A stretch of 64,000 nt of DNA, taken from NCBI GenBank assembly GCA_035048495.1, contig CM068552.1:27902154-27966153 (forward strand), given 5' to 3'. Source of the DNA: Euptelea pleiosperma. Lineage: Eukaryota > Streptophyta > Magnoliopsida > Ranunculales > Eupteleaceae. Position 1 is the first letter of the stretch; each line of letters begins with the position of its first letter. Shown here piece by piece: positions 34,078-47,010 of the stretch. The position numbers and the translations under genes were made by a program. The notes below the pieces were generated by a model, which was given only the letters and a program-made list of their open reading frames with translations, was not told where the DNA came from and ran no database searches.

Positions 34078-36729
34078 TGATATTCGCCCAAAAATACTTA
34101 TTTTAAGCAATTATCCTTCTAGCGTTATCACACTCTTCTACGTAAAACTGTCATTTTTATCAACTTTTCTATGTAAGAGTTTCTCTCATTGCGTAGAACA
34201 CACTTTTCTGTACAAAATAGTGTATTCGCATACACTCATATGAGTTTATTTGACCTACATACGAAGTAGTTTTGTAGAATTCTCATTACGCGATTTTTCT
34301 ATCGCAAGAGCACTAATTGAACAATTTTGAGAGATTGTGGGCCTACAACTGATTGCCAGAGCCTTTGATCAAAGCATTGAGAGCCAGTGGACTTAGACAA
34401 GATGTAGGCCAAAGACGGGAAGAGTTGGAGGAACGAAAGAGTCGAGAGATGACCAAAAGAAAAGGAGAGACAAGCCCTAAAAAAAGAGACCAAGGAGATT
34501 AAAGCTTATCAACTAACACAAAACGAGGACTTGCTTATTTGGTAAAGCCTGTAGAAGACCAAATCAAAAACTAGGGTTCAAGACCCTCTGCTAGCATTTC
34601 TCCTTTATTTTTGTAATATATTTTCTCTCCTCTCTCCACATTCTAACCACTTCTCTCTTGCCCCTATCCTACGGTCAATATTCCATCCTACCTTAGCCAA
34701 TCACCACTCCATTCCATTTAGGATCCTGACCATTAGATTTTTCCACTCATCCAGTCAACGTACACTTGTCCGAGCATCCACGCATCGTCATCCGCATGAT
34801 CGCCACACCTTCAATCCCTCTCATCTCCTTCATCGGATGGCCCATGATGAACCCCGGTATTAGTCAACAAGGTTGACCAAAGAAAATTGAAAGAGATTTT
34901 ATTTATTAACAAAATGGAAAGTTGGAAATAATTTCAAATGAAAGAAAATAATTTTCGAAATGAAATGTGCTTGTAAAAGATTTTGTTGCAAGGACGTGTT
35001 GGGGTACAACAAAGTTTTGGAAAGTTTTTAAAGACAAAAGGGGTGGTTTTGAATAAATAGAGAATTGTTTTAAAACAAAGAAAAGAAACTTGGAAAGATT
35101 TTACAAAAAAAGAATTCAAGAGGCTTTCAAAAATATTACCATTTTTTAGAAAAGATTTATTTTAGGAAAGTGGCCAATGAAATGAAGCAAGTGGTTTGGG
35201 CAAGATATGGAGAGAGAAAAATAAGGATTAATGGAAGGAAAGGAGGGGTCCACATTCCACATTTTTTAACCCATAAAACCCTAGCCGATCACATTTTCTC
35301 CTCTCTTCCCTAAAACCCTAGCCGCCCCCCTCCATCTCTACCACGTTTTGATCAAGACCCCAGCCGTTACACCCTCTTCCCATCACGTTTTCTCCTTCTT
35401 CCTCACCCAATACTCCAACAGTCCTCACCTCTCTCATTGAAAAACAAAACCAAAAAAATAAAAAAAAGAAGAAAAGAAGAGAAGAAGAAAGGAGGCCGTT
35501 AGCCCGCCATCACCACCATCATCTCCACCTCCTTGGCCACCCCAACGTCTCCACCTCCCAGCCGTCACAGCATGTCTCTCTCCCATGCCATCACAGTGGC
35601 TGTTCTTCCAATAGCCACCACCGTCAACCCCATCACGCTGGTCACTCCACCTCCAGCACTTCCACCTAGCTGTTGCCCCTAACGCCTCAATCTCTCCACA
35701 AACTGAAGTGTAGCTAGCCGCTGCAACCACCCTTTAGCTCCGGTCCGTCCACCCCCCTTGCCGCTGCAAGTCCTTCCAGCAACTCGCGGCGCACCACATG
35801 AAAGTCTAGCAACGCTGCACCCCGCCCCTTACATTCTTCCATCCACCTTGGCAGATACCTCACCATGTTATGCTGCCCCTCAAAGCCTTAACGGCTAGCA
35901 ATGGTCACCCCCATCCATGCCTTCATCTCTTTCACTAGCGTGCTCCACCTTCTCATGCTCACCACCGAAGAACCACCATTCACATCCCATGAGGGAACTA
36001 ACCTTGATGGCCGATCACTTCATAGCTCATTAGAAGTGAGGACCCTCCAATCTTTAACGGCCAACAGGCCAGCAAATCACCGGCATCATCACCACAATCC
36101 AAACCATTCCTCCGTCTACATCACCAATTATCCACCACTACAACAACCGGCCAGCACTATTCTACACCACCATGATCATCGCTTGCTGGACGGATCACTC
36201 ATTGGGGTCATTCTCTCCGGCCAAACAACCCCCTCTCGGTAAGTTAATAAACATGGTGAATTTTCCCCTCTTTCTCTCTCTAGGACTTTCTCCCTACTTT
36301 CTCTCTCTAACCTCTTTGGTTGCTTTCTAGTTTATTGCATGCTTTATTAGTTGTTTTTATTTATTTATTTCAGAATCATTGTAATTTGACATTCCCAGTT
36401 TAATAAATTGAGTTTATTTTAGCACAGTTATTTAGTTAATTTCTTGTTTATTCATTTTTTTTCTAGATAGTCATAATCATCTCTCCAAAAAGATTATTTT
36501 TAATTTCGATTGTCACACCACCATTCTCATCCCATCACCATTATTTCTGATAAAATTCCATTGTAGTATGTTATCTTTTGTGTCCCCTAACCCTGAGTGC
36601 AGATTCAACATCCGACATACTTTCCACTGTGCATCAACTATTGATTTTTGCAGAAAATAAAGTATCGGATCAATATAAATTTTGTTGATTCTAGGGTCGT
36701 TCTCTCAACGATGGAAAAACTCTATTTTC
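34078..36729 (+). repeat. 3' LTR of E2 (2652 bp)
   Basis: It starts TGATATTCGCCC and ends CTATTTTCA. It is longer than the E1 LTR (1884 bp) through its middle section. A C-rich stretch with repeated CCCTAGCCG lies at 35280-35360. A donor-like GTAAGT at 36239 and an acceptor-like TTTTTGCAG at 36653 are shared with other E LTRs. Confidence 0.85.
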
Positions 36730-36734
36730 ACTAA

Positions 36735-37121
36735 GAATATGTTTTCTATGCTATCTCCCAAATATCTTGGGCTGTCCGCATGAAGAGGTAACCCCTACTG
36801 ATGTGAGGCTCCATGGAATTGAGAAGCCAAGACTGAAGTGTGAAGTTCTCGATATGTCATTTCTCATACATGGCATCATCCTATTCTGGCTCTTTAATTT
36901 GTCCTATGCAATGCCCCATTTTCCCACGGCTGCCAATGAACTCCGAGCTGCTCGAGCCCACTCCAAATAATTCGTTCCATTGACTTGACTAAAGTAATCT
37001 ACAATCTGGGGTTCTCATAAACCAACTGTTGCACCATAGGCCCTCCAGCTTCTCTAGAGGCAGCTTCCCTACTAGCATCGGATCCCGAGGGAGTATTCAT
37101 GATTGGTGGAGTAATCTCCAT
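36735..37121 (-). pseudogene. Copia element D: gag N-terminal fragment
   Basis: The minus-strand ATG is at 37121 (MEITPPIMNTPSGSDASR). After one apparent frame slip come the segments VNGTNYLEWARAARSSLAA and VGKWGI, a pattern typical of copia Gag N-termini (a KLDGTNYLTWS-like core). It is cut by E2 at 36734; the next residues of the same gag are at 29313 and below. It carries several stops. Confidence 0.6.
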
Positions 37122-37810
37122 GGCTAATTACTACTCAAGAAAAATGAAGAAATCACCAAAAAAAAAAGGAGAGCTGATGGTGTTTATACACACAACAAAA
37201 CCTTCATATAGCATCAGAATCACTCGTAGAAGCACTATTCATCCCCGATGACTGTGGCAGAAGCATATCAATAGCCAGAAACTTCAAATAAGTAATCCAA
37301 ACCATGGAAAAGTCCCAAGAAAAGAATTAGACAGATGTGGGACCTACCCGAGAGTCCAATAGGGCTGAAATAGGGTAACGATGGTATTCATTTTGGGAAG
37401 GACTCATCCCATAGAACTTAAAACAGCAAAGGGTGCTCTTAAACTACCATGAAAGATCTTAAAATACCATGGAGGATCTTATGAGAGCAAGGAAAGAGGT
37501 GTAGTACCAAACCGAAAGCCCAAATAGGGCAAAAATAGGCATCAGCGGTAATAGAGGGGGGAAGTTTTCCACCCAAAAACTTCAATCGGCCATGAAAATG
37601 GATGGGGTTGGATCCAATAGGTTCCTATGATTGAGAGGCACTGAGAGTGACCAAGAACTCCCACCAAGAAACCCTAGATAGAAAGAAAAATCGACTGGTA
37701 TGAAAAAATGATTTTCTGAAAAAAAAAATGGTCTTAAAACCATCAAGAATAGCTAAACAATTCCCAAAAATCACCAAAATTCCCAAAAAAATAAGATCTA
37801 TTAGAACTTG
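37122..37810. other. Unassigned sequence upstream of D gag
   Basis: There is no ORF or motif I can support. Its place directly 5' of D gag on the minus strand suggests a D leader or 5' LTR, but no TG..CA boundary or primer-binding site was found. It ends where similarity to the H LTR starts. Confidence 0.3.
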
Positions 37811-39043
37811 TCCCTCTGATCCTCTCATGTTATCTTCCTCATCAAGTACAGCAACTCCAAAATTCACACCATTCTCAATTAAGTCTAAAATACTTGGTAA
37901 ATACCATGAGCCAAAGCTTAATAGATAATTCACAGATAATATCGCATGTTATAATTCAAAAATTATAGTATATTCAATGCATAACGGATAATATAAACCA
38001 GTAACGTCAATCAAGAATAATAAATATTTCTCATAATTAGCCCAATATCATTAAATTCATACGATAATAATTACAACCCAATCTTGGGTCTCCTCCTTCC
38101 CACAACGGGAGTAGCCAAAAAAGCTCTTCTACAAGGGTCTGGGGTCTTTAACCCTAGGGCTCCAAACCCTTCTTAATTTTTATTTCCATAGATATCTATT
38201 AGGATCACACCCAAACTAACACTTCAATATTATACAAAATTATTATCAATAACCTTTTTTCTAGCACACCGGCCAATCCGATAAGATCCGAATCACAATA
38301 ATTCCATAACATCATTAATTAAACACATACATATAACATGACTAATAAAGTAAAAAATAATAGAGATTATCTATTAAAATATGTAGGTGTACCTACCTTG
38401 TCCTTTGATCTTCATCCGAATTTGAATCAATGTTGAAAAAATAGCCGTAAGTGTCTTTACCAATTGTCGTTGGATGAAATTAGGATTTGAGTATGTCGAA
38501 AGTCTCGATAGCAAGAACATTTTTGTCTCAAGGGATGGTCTTAAATAGTGAGCCATTATGGTGTTTCTAGAGCTCTCAAAGCTCTCAACGATTTGGAATG
38601 AAGAACTCTTTAATGGTGAAAAGTGAAAATGTGTAGGTTTTTTAGAGATTCTTCTATTTTTAATAGTTGCTCAAAAGAGAATGATAAGTCTTTATTTATT
38701 TATTTGTACTATTAATTATCATTGATAATTTATTTGAATTCAAAACTTATTTCCCTTTTTAAAAAAATAATATTAGTATCTTACATTTTTTATTTGTATC
38801 CAAGCTAATTTCTATATCTGAGAATGAGTATTTAAATACTTTATTTATTTTTAAAGTTTAAGTCATTGATTAGGGAAAGATTTTTATTATTTTCAAAAGA
38901 CTAAAAGTTATGAAAAATTTTAATTAAGGCAACTAAGGTATAACTCAATGATATTAATTATTTTAATTTTATCGTTTGTCAAAAATATCCTTCTAAAATG
39001 TGAATTACTCTAATACCCTTGGACAAAAGTTCAGGATATTACA
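37811..39043 (-). repeat. 3' LTR of H (truncated)
   Basis: It matches 51070-52328 closely in order. It lacks the last roughly 600 bases (U5 side), breaking off at about 37811 against unassigned sequence. The LTR start (TTGTAATATCC in minus reading) is at 39043. Confidence 0.75.
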
Positions 39044-39678
39044 ACCTACCCCACTAATAAGATTTCATCCTCAAAATTTAAAATATATTTAATCAATTTT
39101 TTAATTTAGTCTGTCATTTTAGATTAGTCCACTAATCATTCTAGTCATGCTTAGTTAGATCGGTTGACAAAACTTTATAATAAAATCCAATCAGATTAGT
39201 CACCTTAATTAACATAATAAGCCTAGTCAAATTGGTCATCTACATTAGTCCAGTCGAACTAGTCATCTAATAAGTTTAGTCAACTTAATTAGACCGGTCA
39301 AACTAATCAATATAGTCGACATCAATTAAACTAATAAACTTAGTCAATCTAATCGGCTTAATCATTTGGTAGATCTTGCTTGTTTAATTTTTGTGATTAT
39401 TAAGATCTTGTTTGTTTAAATTTTTTAGACTTAACCATAAGGCTAATTTTTTTGATATGCATATAATTTATCTCAATTAATCATATGTGTGTAAATTAAA
39501 ATTTAAAAATATTATACGATTAAATTAATACATATCAGAGTTCTACTGAGTCATCATATGGCTTCCTATCACTAAGTTTTGATCAGAAAGTTCATAAATA
39601 ATTATACACAATCCAACCATGCATAGACTCATTACACACAAATCCCTAGGTGTCTGAAGCCTATGCTTTGATACCATT
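39044..39678 (-). other. H internal region with primer-binding site, no genes
   Basis: It reads from the primer site (minus strand TGGTATCAAAGC, 39675-39664) to the purine tract (about 39055-39044). The middle is AT-rich with recurrent TAGTCAA/TTGACTA words and no ORF of note. A large deletion or a TRIM/LARD-like design would explain it. Confidence 0.6.
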
Positions 39679-39777
39679 TTGTCACGCCCCAGTTACGGGT
39701 ACCCGAATCTGACCCGAACGCCTGAAAAATGATTCATTTACCCAAAATCTAGGGTGTGATAAAAAAATGCTCCAAAT

Positions 39778-41478
39778 TGAAATTCCCTTTTAATTACCAC
39801 ATTATGTCTTAGAGGGGGGTGAATAGGATAATTTTTTATTTCTCTGTGGATTCCATATGGATTAAAAATTTGTGACCACACAAGGCGGAAAAAGGATCAA
39901 ACAATCAAAATAAAGATCATCCACAGAACATAGATATGGAAAAATCTGAGACAAAATATGTAAACATTCACAATCATACGAGACTTAGATTTACAATGGT
40001 TCGGCAACTCCACACCTACGTCCACTGTCCAATACTTACCACGAGTAGTATTATATTATTTAATCATGCATTATAACATTTCCAATCAAAATAAATAATC
40101 AAACAATTAAGATTACACTTAGTCTCCATCTAACGAGAATCGTTTCTCGTTCACCTAGAGAGTCAGCCTAAGCCAGTAGTCTATTTAGAGAAGCCCTCTT
40201 CTCGTGGATCTACAATCCTCAACTCGATCTATATTAGAATCACTTCTCGATTCACCTAAAGAGTCATACTAGACCCGTAGTATTTTAGAGAAAATGATTT
40301 CTCAAGGATTCTACCTTCCTCAACTCAATTTAATGAGTACTCACTCATCCACCAATCACAAACAATTCAGGTTTGATAATATTGAATTCACTCTAAAAGG
40401 TTTGTTCAAGAAAATACTTACTTTCTGATGAATTCGATAGAATGGGAAATCCTCATAGAAGAATTCGCCACAGAGACGCTCTGCCAATGATAATCCTCTT
40501 CTTGGAAGAATATGATTGCAGGAAGCAATACCCTTCATAGTCTCTTCAAACAATTAGAGCAACATTAACAATAGATGAACTAGATTTGCTCATGTGAAGC
40601 TCTCTCAAACAATCTAGAGCCTTCACAAAGGATGTACAGATTTGCACAGGTGAAGCTCTCTCAAATTTCAAATCTCTAGACTTAAGAGATGTTAATCAAA
40701 AGAGATATCTTGATTAGGTTAATTCTTATGAGGGGAGAGAACTCTTATTTATAAGCATGCCTCCATCAATAGAATCAAACCGAATATAGCCGTTTGAAGG
40801 GCCAAAATGCTCTTAAAATCGTAGAAGAGATTGAGTCAAAATGAGATCCGAAAGGGTGGGGTCGACCGCACTTTTGGCCGGTCGACCGAACCTCGGTCGG
40901 TTGCCCGCTCAGGTAAGCACTAATTTATCTCGAACCCGAGAATTTGGGTCGACCGCACCTTTTTGGCCGGTCGCCCGCTCAGGTAAGCACTAGATTCTCT
41001 TGAACCCAACACCTTTTTGGCCGATCGACCGGACATCTAGTCGCCCGCTCAAAAAGGTCGGTTGGCCGGACCTCTTAGTCTAGCACCGAACAATCCTAAT
41101 CCTTTTAGAAATTTCTCTTTTTGACACGCACGAGATACCTAGTTATCACTAAACCATTTAGGGTAAATCTTGATCCGCTGACAACGCGTGGTGTACCTTT
41201 AGATTTACGTAAGTAACCGCAACACGAGATTCTTCATAATTAAATGTTCATTGAGTGAGAACGTACTTTGATCTTTTAAATCTTCATGCTTGAGCTTGAC
41301 TTTGTCTTCATTTGAGCTTGAACACTTGGGTTGATTTTCTTCGCTTTAATTCTTCTTTGATTTGTTTTGTCAAAGTCCACTTGATCTTTAACACTTCAGT
41401 CTTCAGCGGATTTGTGACACAACGATATATATTTTTGAAGAACTACGTATTCTTGGGATTGACAATCGAGACTTTTCA
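39778..41478 (-). repeat. 3' LTR of C2 (1701 bp)
   Basis: It runs TGAAAAGTCTCG...GGGAATTTCA on the minus strand. GGTCGACC palindrome units lie at about 40860-41070. Confidence 0.88.
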
Positions 41479-42166
41479 ATCTCCCCCTTTGTCAATGCTA
41501 GGACAAAAACGAATAACTACCCAATTATATTACAAGTTTTGCCCAAATAAAAAATAAATCAATAAAGCTCCCTCTAAGTACAATAACGACCTAAATAAAT
41601 TATCTTTGAAAGATAAAGGGGGAAGGAGGCAGCACAGTAGCTCTAGATTAGTACCAAAATTTCTGTAACACCCTGTTGCTACAAAATAATCAACTTGACA
41701 AGAAAATATTTGACAATAGCTTCTCATTAGTATATTAGTCCATTAATACCAAAAATGTCTTCTCATTACATTAGTCCAATAAAATCAAGTAAGAATCACA
41801 GATATTTTATGACAAGTATTTCGATAAAATAAATAGCAACAAGTGTATCAAAGTAATCCAAATATAATTAATTTCTCTCCCTTTTTGTCATATATTGACA
41901 AGAGGAAGAATTCCAACCTGTGATGATAAACAATATTATGATATATGGTAATTAATCATCAAGGAGAAAAAATCATAACACAATAAATCAAACTAAAAAT
42001 CATCATAATAGAAACGGTCAACAGAGTGACCAATAACATCAACATCCATCATCGCACACAAAAGTAACAAGGTATCTCAGTAGCAAATAGTACAAACCAA
42101 TAGTATCAAATAATACATCCCTAAAAAAATGTACTACTGATCTACATAGAGAGAGCAAAACATGCT
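41479..42166 (-). other. C2 3' untranslated region with polypurine tracts
   Basis: The LTR-adjacent tract is at 41480-41490 (AAAGGGGGAGA on the minus strand). Further purine- or pyrimidine-rich tracts lie near 41571 and 41874-41886. No gene is visible. Confidence 0.6.
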
Positions 42167-43277
42167 CTAATCATAGTCATCCTCGTCAGCATCATCGGCA
42201 TCATCATCATCATCTGCATCTTCTTCTTCTTCTTCTTCTTCATCTTCATCATCTCTAGCCACAGAAGGCACAGTGGTCTCCTCAGGTGAAGACTCTGGAT
42301 AGTCAGGGTGCTAAGACCTAAGAAATGAAGTCATACGCTGCTATCGTCGAGAAAATTTGTCAATCCACACACAAAGATTATCCAACTTAGACAAGAGACC
42401 TGCAATGGATGCAGATACAGAGGAACGGTGAGATACCGAACTCGAAGCAGAAGCGGAAGTAGACTCAGAAGAGTCACCAACCAATATTTTACTAAATGTA
42501 GCTTGATTGATAGGTGAGATGGGATGCAAAGTTTCATCAGAGTCAAGAATATAAACTTTGTAATGACTCAGAATTTTTTCAACTAGAATGACAAAAGGCA
42601 AAGACCGCTCACGATTCTCAATCGCCAAATTTTCGACCATAAGATGAAAGATAATTGAAGGACCACAGATTCTTGTGCCCTGAGAGACACAATACAAAAT
42701 GTACTGAATATAGGGACCGATCTCACTCCAATGTTTGCCCTTTGGGACCAAGTTGTAGGAGAAAATCAACCCTAACAAGTGGTACATGGAAAGTAATTCC
42801 CGAGTAGCCAAGTTAGAGTTCCAATGAACTACATTCCCACAGATGCCTTGTGAGATAGCCTTTTTGTTCTTACGAGGTAGGGAAGGGGGGAAAATTCCTC
42901 CATTAGGTACACGAGGAAAATCAGTGATCTTCGAAATCAAAGATAAAGTAATTTTGAACCTAACTCCTCGGACCTCAAAATAAAGAAATGGACCTTCTGG
43001 ATCATGATTGTTCAGATTGCAATAAAACATCCTGACTAACTCAGGATATGCAACACCAGAAATGGAAAGAAGTTTAGACCAACCTACAAACTTCAGAAAG
43101 ATTGGGGATTCCAGTCATGGTCACTTCATTTTTCGATAACCCCATGCTCAACGGCAACAACTCTTTTGATGTAGTTCTTCAAGAAGCTAGCCCTAGCCAT
43201 GGGATTGATAGATAAGCTAAGAGGATAAGGATCATTTGAAGATGATTCACCTCTTGCTCTTTTTCTTTGTGGTGCCA
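42167..43277 (-). pseudogene. ORF2 of C2: plant transposon-protein-like gene with acidic tail
   Basis: The ATG at 43277 opens a basic MAPQRKRARGESS start (possible nuclear signal). One frame slip occurs near 43130. A clean stretch from 43030 to 42341 has FEVRGVRFKITLSLISKITDFPRVP, a LLSMYHLLGLIFSYNLVP helix, and GPYIQYILYCVSQGTRICGP. I read this as resembling the 'putative plant transposon protein' family, from memory of that family. A Ser-rich linker and a run of Asp/Glu follow, ending at 42167. Two TAG codons (about 42340 and 42311) lie where C1 has glutamine codons or near equivalents. It is not env-like: no signal peptide or membrane anchor is seen. Its role is unknown. Confidence 0.65.
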
Positions 43278-43448
43278 TGGAAGGAAAATCACAGAGATTT
43301 CACTCAAAAATTTGGATGATGAGAGTATGAATCTCTAGAAAGAGATTAGAGTTGAGGGCTAATAGATTTTTCAAATGGGAATGGGAGACTACAAAAGAGA
43401 ATTCTAGGGTTCCAAAGAGGGCTTCTAATGACCCATAATCGATTTGGG

Positions 43449-43680
43449 ACAATTTATAACCAAGGGCGGCGGACCGGACATGGGTCGACCCATCCACGAT
43501 ACCTATATAAGGTTCGGGTGCGAGGCGCGGTCGACCGGTCATAATGGTTGGTCGACCGGACCTTTTGTTCGGTCTGCCCGACCCCACAAACACAAAATTT
43601 TCAAAAACCCAATCACCTCGACAATTTATTCGGTCGGCCATACAATTTCTTCGGTCAGCCTGACCTCGTAAATACCAATT
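43449..43680 (-). promoter_or_regulatory. GGTCGACC palindrome cluster plus TATA upstream of ORF2 in C2
   Basis: The units GGTCGACCC, CGGTCGACCGG and GGTCGACCGG (43484-43560) lie upstream of a TATAAATT-like motif (about 43452-43459), some 175-180 bases before the ORF2 ATG. Layout and spacing match C1 (13808-14266) and echo the LTR U3. Activity is inferred. Confidence 0.45.
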
Positions 43681-43929
43681 TCAAAAACCCAATCATCCCA
43701 AAATATCACCAATTTACCAATAATCATATATTCAATAATATCACCAAAGAAAGTATATACCCAATATCCAAATATCATCACACAAAAGAATTCAACCAAC
43801 AATAGCAATTCCAAATTTGCAAAAATAATCTAACCATCATTTTGGATGATTTGATGATTACACTAACTGAAAAAATGAAGATAAAATATTCAATATGACT
43901 TCAATTATTTCAGTTAGTACCATATGAAA

Positions 43930-46900
43930 TTAATCAATAGGACAAATTCCTATAGACTTCCTCAGATATTCAAATATGAGCGAATCTAAAGGTTTAATCA
44001 AAATATCTGCAAGTTGAATTTCTATATTCTCTGCTCTAATGAAATTGTCTGTACTTCAACTAATTCTCTAATAAAGTGATGTCTAATATCAATGTGCTTG
44101 GTTCTAGAGTGCTGTACAGAATTTTTAGAAATACAAATCACACTCGTGTTATCACAGAATAAGTTCATAGATCCCTGATCAATTCCATAATCCAACAACA
44201 TTTGCTTCATCCAAATTAACTGGGCACAACAACTGCCAGCGGCAAAGTATTTCGCTTCAGCAATCGATAATGATATAGCATTTTATTTCTTACTGTGCCA
44301 AGTTACCAAACAAATTCTAATATAAAAACACCCATCAATGGTGCTTATCCGATCATCAACAATTCATGCCCAGTCCGTATTAGAATAGCCAATAATTTTA
44401 CTATTAGTCTCAAGAGGATACTAGAAACCGTATTCAATGGTTCCACTAACATTCTTTATAATTCTCCTAACATCCATCTGATAGAGTTTAAATTTTAAAA
44501 TACAAGCTAATGCCAAAAGAATCCTAATAGATTCTAGTCTAGTTATCGGGGCAAAAGTCTGATCAAAATTAATGCTTTCAACACTTTTAGAGTTAAACTT
44601 TTTAAAGTTTTCTATGTCTCTAAGCATGTAATATTTACAGCCAAAGACTCTGAAATATTTTACATTTGGTCTGAGTCCGTTCCAAATTTCATAGGCTGAC
44701 TTCAAGTTTCTTGTCCTTAGATAAACATGACTGGTCATGTAACATGCAGTATTCACTACTTCAGCTCACAAATTTCCTGTAAGATCTTTTGAAAACTTGC
44801 ATATATGGTCTCGTCACAAATCTGACTAATTCTAAGAAGGTTATATTTTACACCATCTACACACAATACATTCTCAATCTTAGACATTCTTAGACCTTTG
44901 ATAGTTCATCTACTAATTATCTTAGCACTACTACCATCACCAAATATCACATCACTATCATGACATTCATTAAAAGAATAGAAATGAGATCTTTCTCCAG
45001 TCATGGGTCTGGAGCATCCACAATCCAAATACCGCTTAGAAGTTTCATTTGAAATTGAAGCAGTATGAACAAACAAACATTTTTCAACCAATTTTTTATC
45101 CCATCTTTTTACAAGAGATTTATCATTATTTTTCTTGTTGGATAGAGACCTATTAATGTTTTCTTTTATAGCTCTAGCTCTAGCATTTAAAGCAGCTACC
45201 TTAATAAATAATTCTTTTTCATTGTTTTGTTTTTTGGTTTCTTCCAAAATCTGTTGGTTTTTCATTCTTTCATTTTCTTCCTTTTTCTTTAGAAATTCTA
45301 ACTTCTTTTTAAGTATAAGACAGTTATATTTCTTATGTCTAGAATCTCTACAATAATGACAAATGATATTCAAATTCTCAATTTGTTCATTTTGGGTTGA
45401 ATCCACAGTAGCTTTTACAAATACAGTTCTAGAGTTTGAGTTTTTAGAAAATTTTCTATTATATCCAAGTCCTCTCTTATCTTTGTTTGTTTTTTCCATG
45501 GTTAGTAAATTTTTAAGTCTCGAATTTCCTTGTGTAATATTTCTAATTAAGGTTCTATTCTTGACTTCTAAATCATTCCTTTCAAGACTTAATTTTCCTA
45601 TTACATCTTCAAGTTCTTGTTCTCTGCTCAAAATAAGTATCACTTCATTATCTTTATACTTCAATGTTTGATATAGATTTTCTAATTTAATTTTTAGTAA
45701 GGCATTTTCACAACATTCAATCTTTTCTTTTTTTAATGTATAATAGGATTTTGCCAAATTTAAGCTTTCTTTATATAAATTGTTAAAAGCATTCTGAATG
45801 TTTTCTTCACCTGTATCATCACTTAAGTCAGTTTCATTATCAATTTCAACATTCTTAGAGTGACAATTTTTATTAAGATTAGCAATAGTCATGAAAGCTC
45901 TAACATTTGATGATCTTCGCTATCACTGGATGTGTTCGTTTCAGTATCGGATTCATCACTATTTATATCCCAAGCAACAACCTTCATAGCTTTAGTTTTT
46001 CCTTTCTTAATATTGTTAGGACAGTTAGTAGAGATATGACCAAACCCCCTGCATTTATAACATTGTATTTCATCTTTGTTGTTCTCTCTATTTTTGTATT
46101 TATCAAGTTTTTCAAAAGGTTTCCTATTCCTTTGTATGAAATTTTTGTTATGTCTATTTCTGAAAAAATGTCTGAATTTTTTATCAAAGAGAGCAACTTC
46201 ATCATCAATGATATTAGACTCATCAGGGTCAGTGTCTTCTCTTAATTGTTTCTTAGAGGTTTTTAGAGCTAGTCAATTCTTTTTAGGTCTATGAAGTTTC
46301 AGTTCAAATGTTTGAATTGATCGTATTAGTTCTTCTAATCTTATCAAATCAACATTCTTACTTTCTTCAATAGCTGTAATTTTAGGATGAAACCTATCAG
46401 GTAATGATCTCAGAATTTTTCTAACAATTTTTGGTTCAGGAATAGCTTCATCAAGACCCCACATGGAGTTAATTATTTCATTTAGTTTGGTGTAATAGCC
46501 TGTGAAACTTTCATCCTCATTCATTCTAATAATTTCAAATTATGTTGTGAGCATTTGAAGTTTTGACAGTTTAAAAGAATTCGTTCCTTCATGGGTCATC
46601 TCCAAAATGTTCCATGCTTGTTTTGAGGTTTCACAAGTAATTATTCTTTTGAATTCTTCAAGAAATAAAGCACAATGTATTGCATTCAATGCACGATTAT
46701 TATACTAGTATGCATCTTTATCTTCCACACTCTATTCTCTTTTTGATTTAATAGCAATGGTAGTTGATTCACCAACAGTCGTTGCTACAGTTGGAGATAT
46801 CCATCCCACTTCTACTGATTCCCAAATTTGTTCATCCAGATATTTTAAGAAAATCCTCATTCTAGCCTTCTAGTAGGCGTAATTAGTACCATTGAATAGA

Positions 46901-46935
46901 GGAGGTCTAGACACAGAGAATCCTTCTCGACTCAT
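43930..46935 (-). pseudogene. C2 gag-pol remnant with RT and integrase deletions
   Basis: The gag ATG is at 46935 (MSREGFSVSRPPLFNGTNYAY, then a TAG in place of Trp). A UBN2-type gag follows, including NEDESFTGYYTKLNEI and RKILRSLPDRFHPKITAI (46524-46273). Next come knuckle CYKCRGFGHISTNC (about 46060), a coiled coil, a second knuckle CHYCRDSRHKKYNC (about 45350) and protease YLDCGCSRPMTG (Ser to Cys beside the usual active-site region; about 45010). An integrase C-terminal scrap (YFRVFGCKYYML), an RT start (FDQTFAPITRLESIR, KLYQMDV), then RNase H (DYGIDQGSMNLFCDN) complete it, ending at 43930. The YVDD and DDE regions are absent. Frame breaks are numerous. Confidence 0.82.
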
Positions 46936-46996
46936 GGTTATTCTAAGGGAACTAAGGATCACACTTGGGTTTTTAAGCCCCTCACAAAGTGACCTT

Positions 46997-47008
46997 GCTC
47001 TAATACCA
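46997..47008 (-). other. Primer-binding site of C2
   Basis: The minus strand reads TGGTATTAGAGC, one change from the tRNA-iMet complement, two bases from the 5' LTR end. Confidence 0.8.
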
Positions 47009-47010
47009 AT

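Larger units (their letters stand above)
29319..36729 (+). mobile_element. Athila-type Ty3 element E2, internally deleted
   Basis: The LTR start at 29319 and LTR end at 36729 are flanked by a perfect 5-bp duplication CTAAG (29314-29318, 36730-36734), and the host gag (D) continues on both sides. The 5' LTR is cut at 30060 by B4. A deletion then joins B4 to the C-terminal gag region at about 31003. Protease core, RT, RNase H and integrase are missing. The 3' LTR (34078-36729) is complete. Confidence 0.85.

Noticed and set aside
42167..43277. ORF2 considered as an env-like gene
   Set aside because: No signal peptide, transmembrane segment or coiled-coil/fusion-like region is visible; the acidic tail and basic start suit a nuclear or cytosolic protein.
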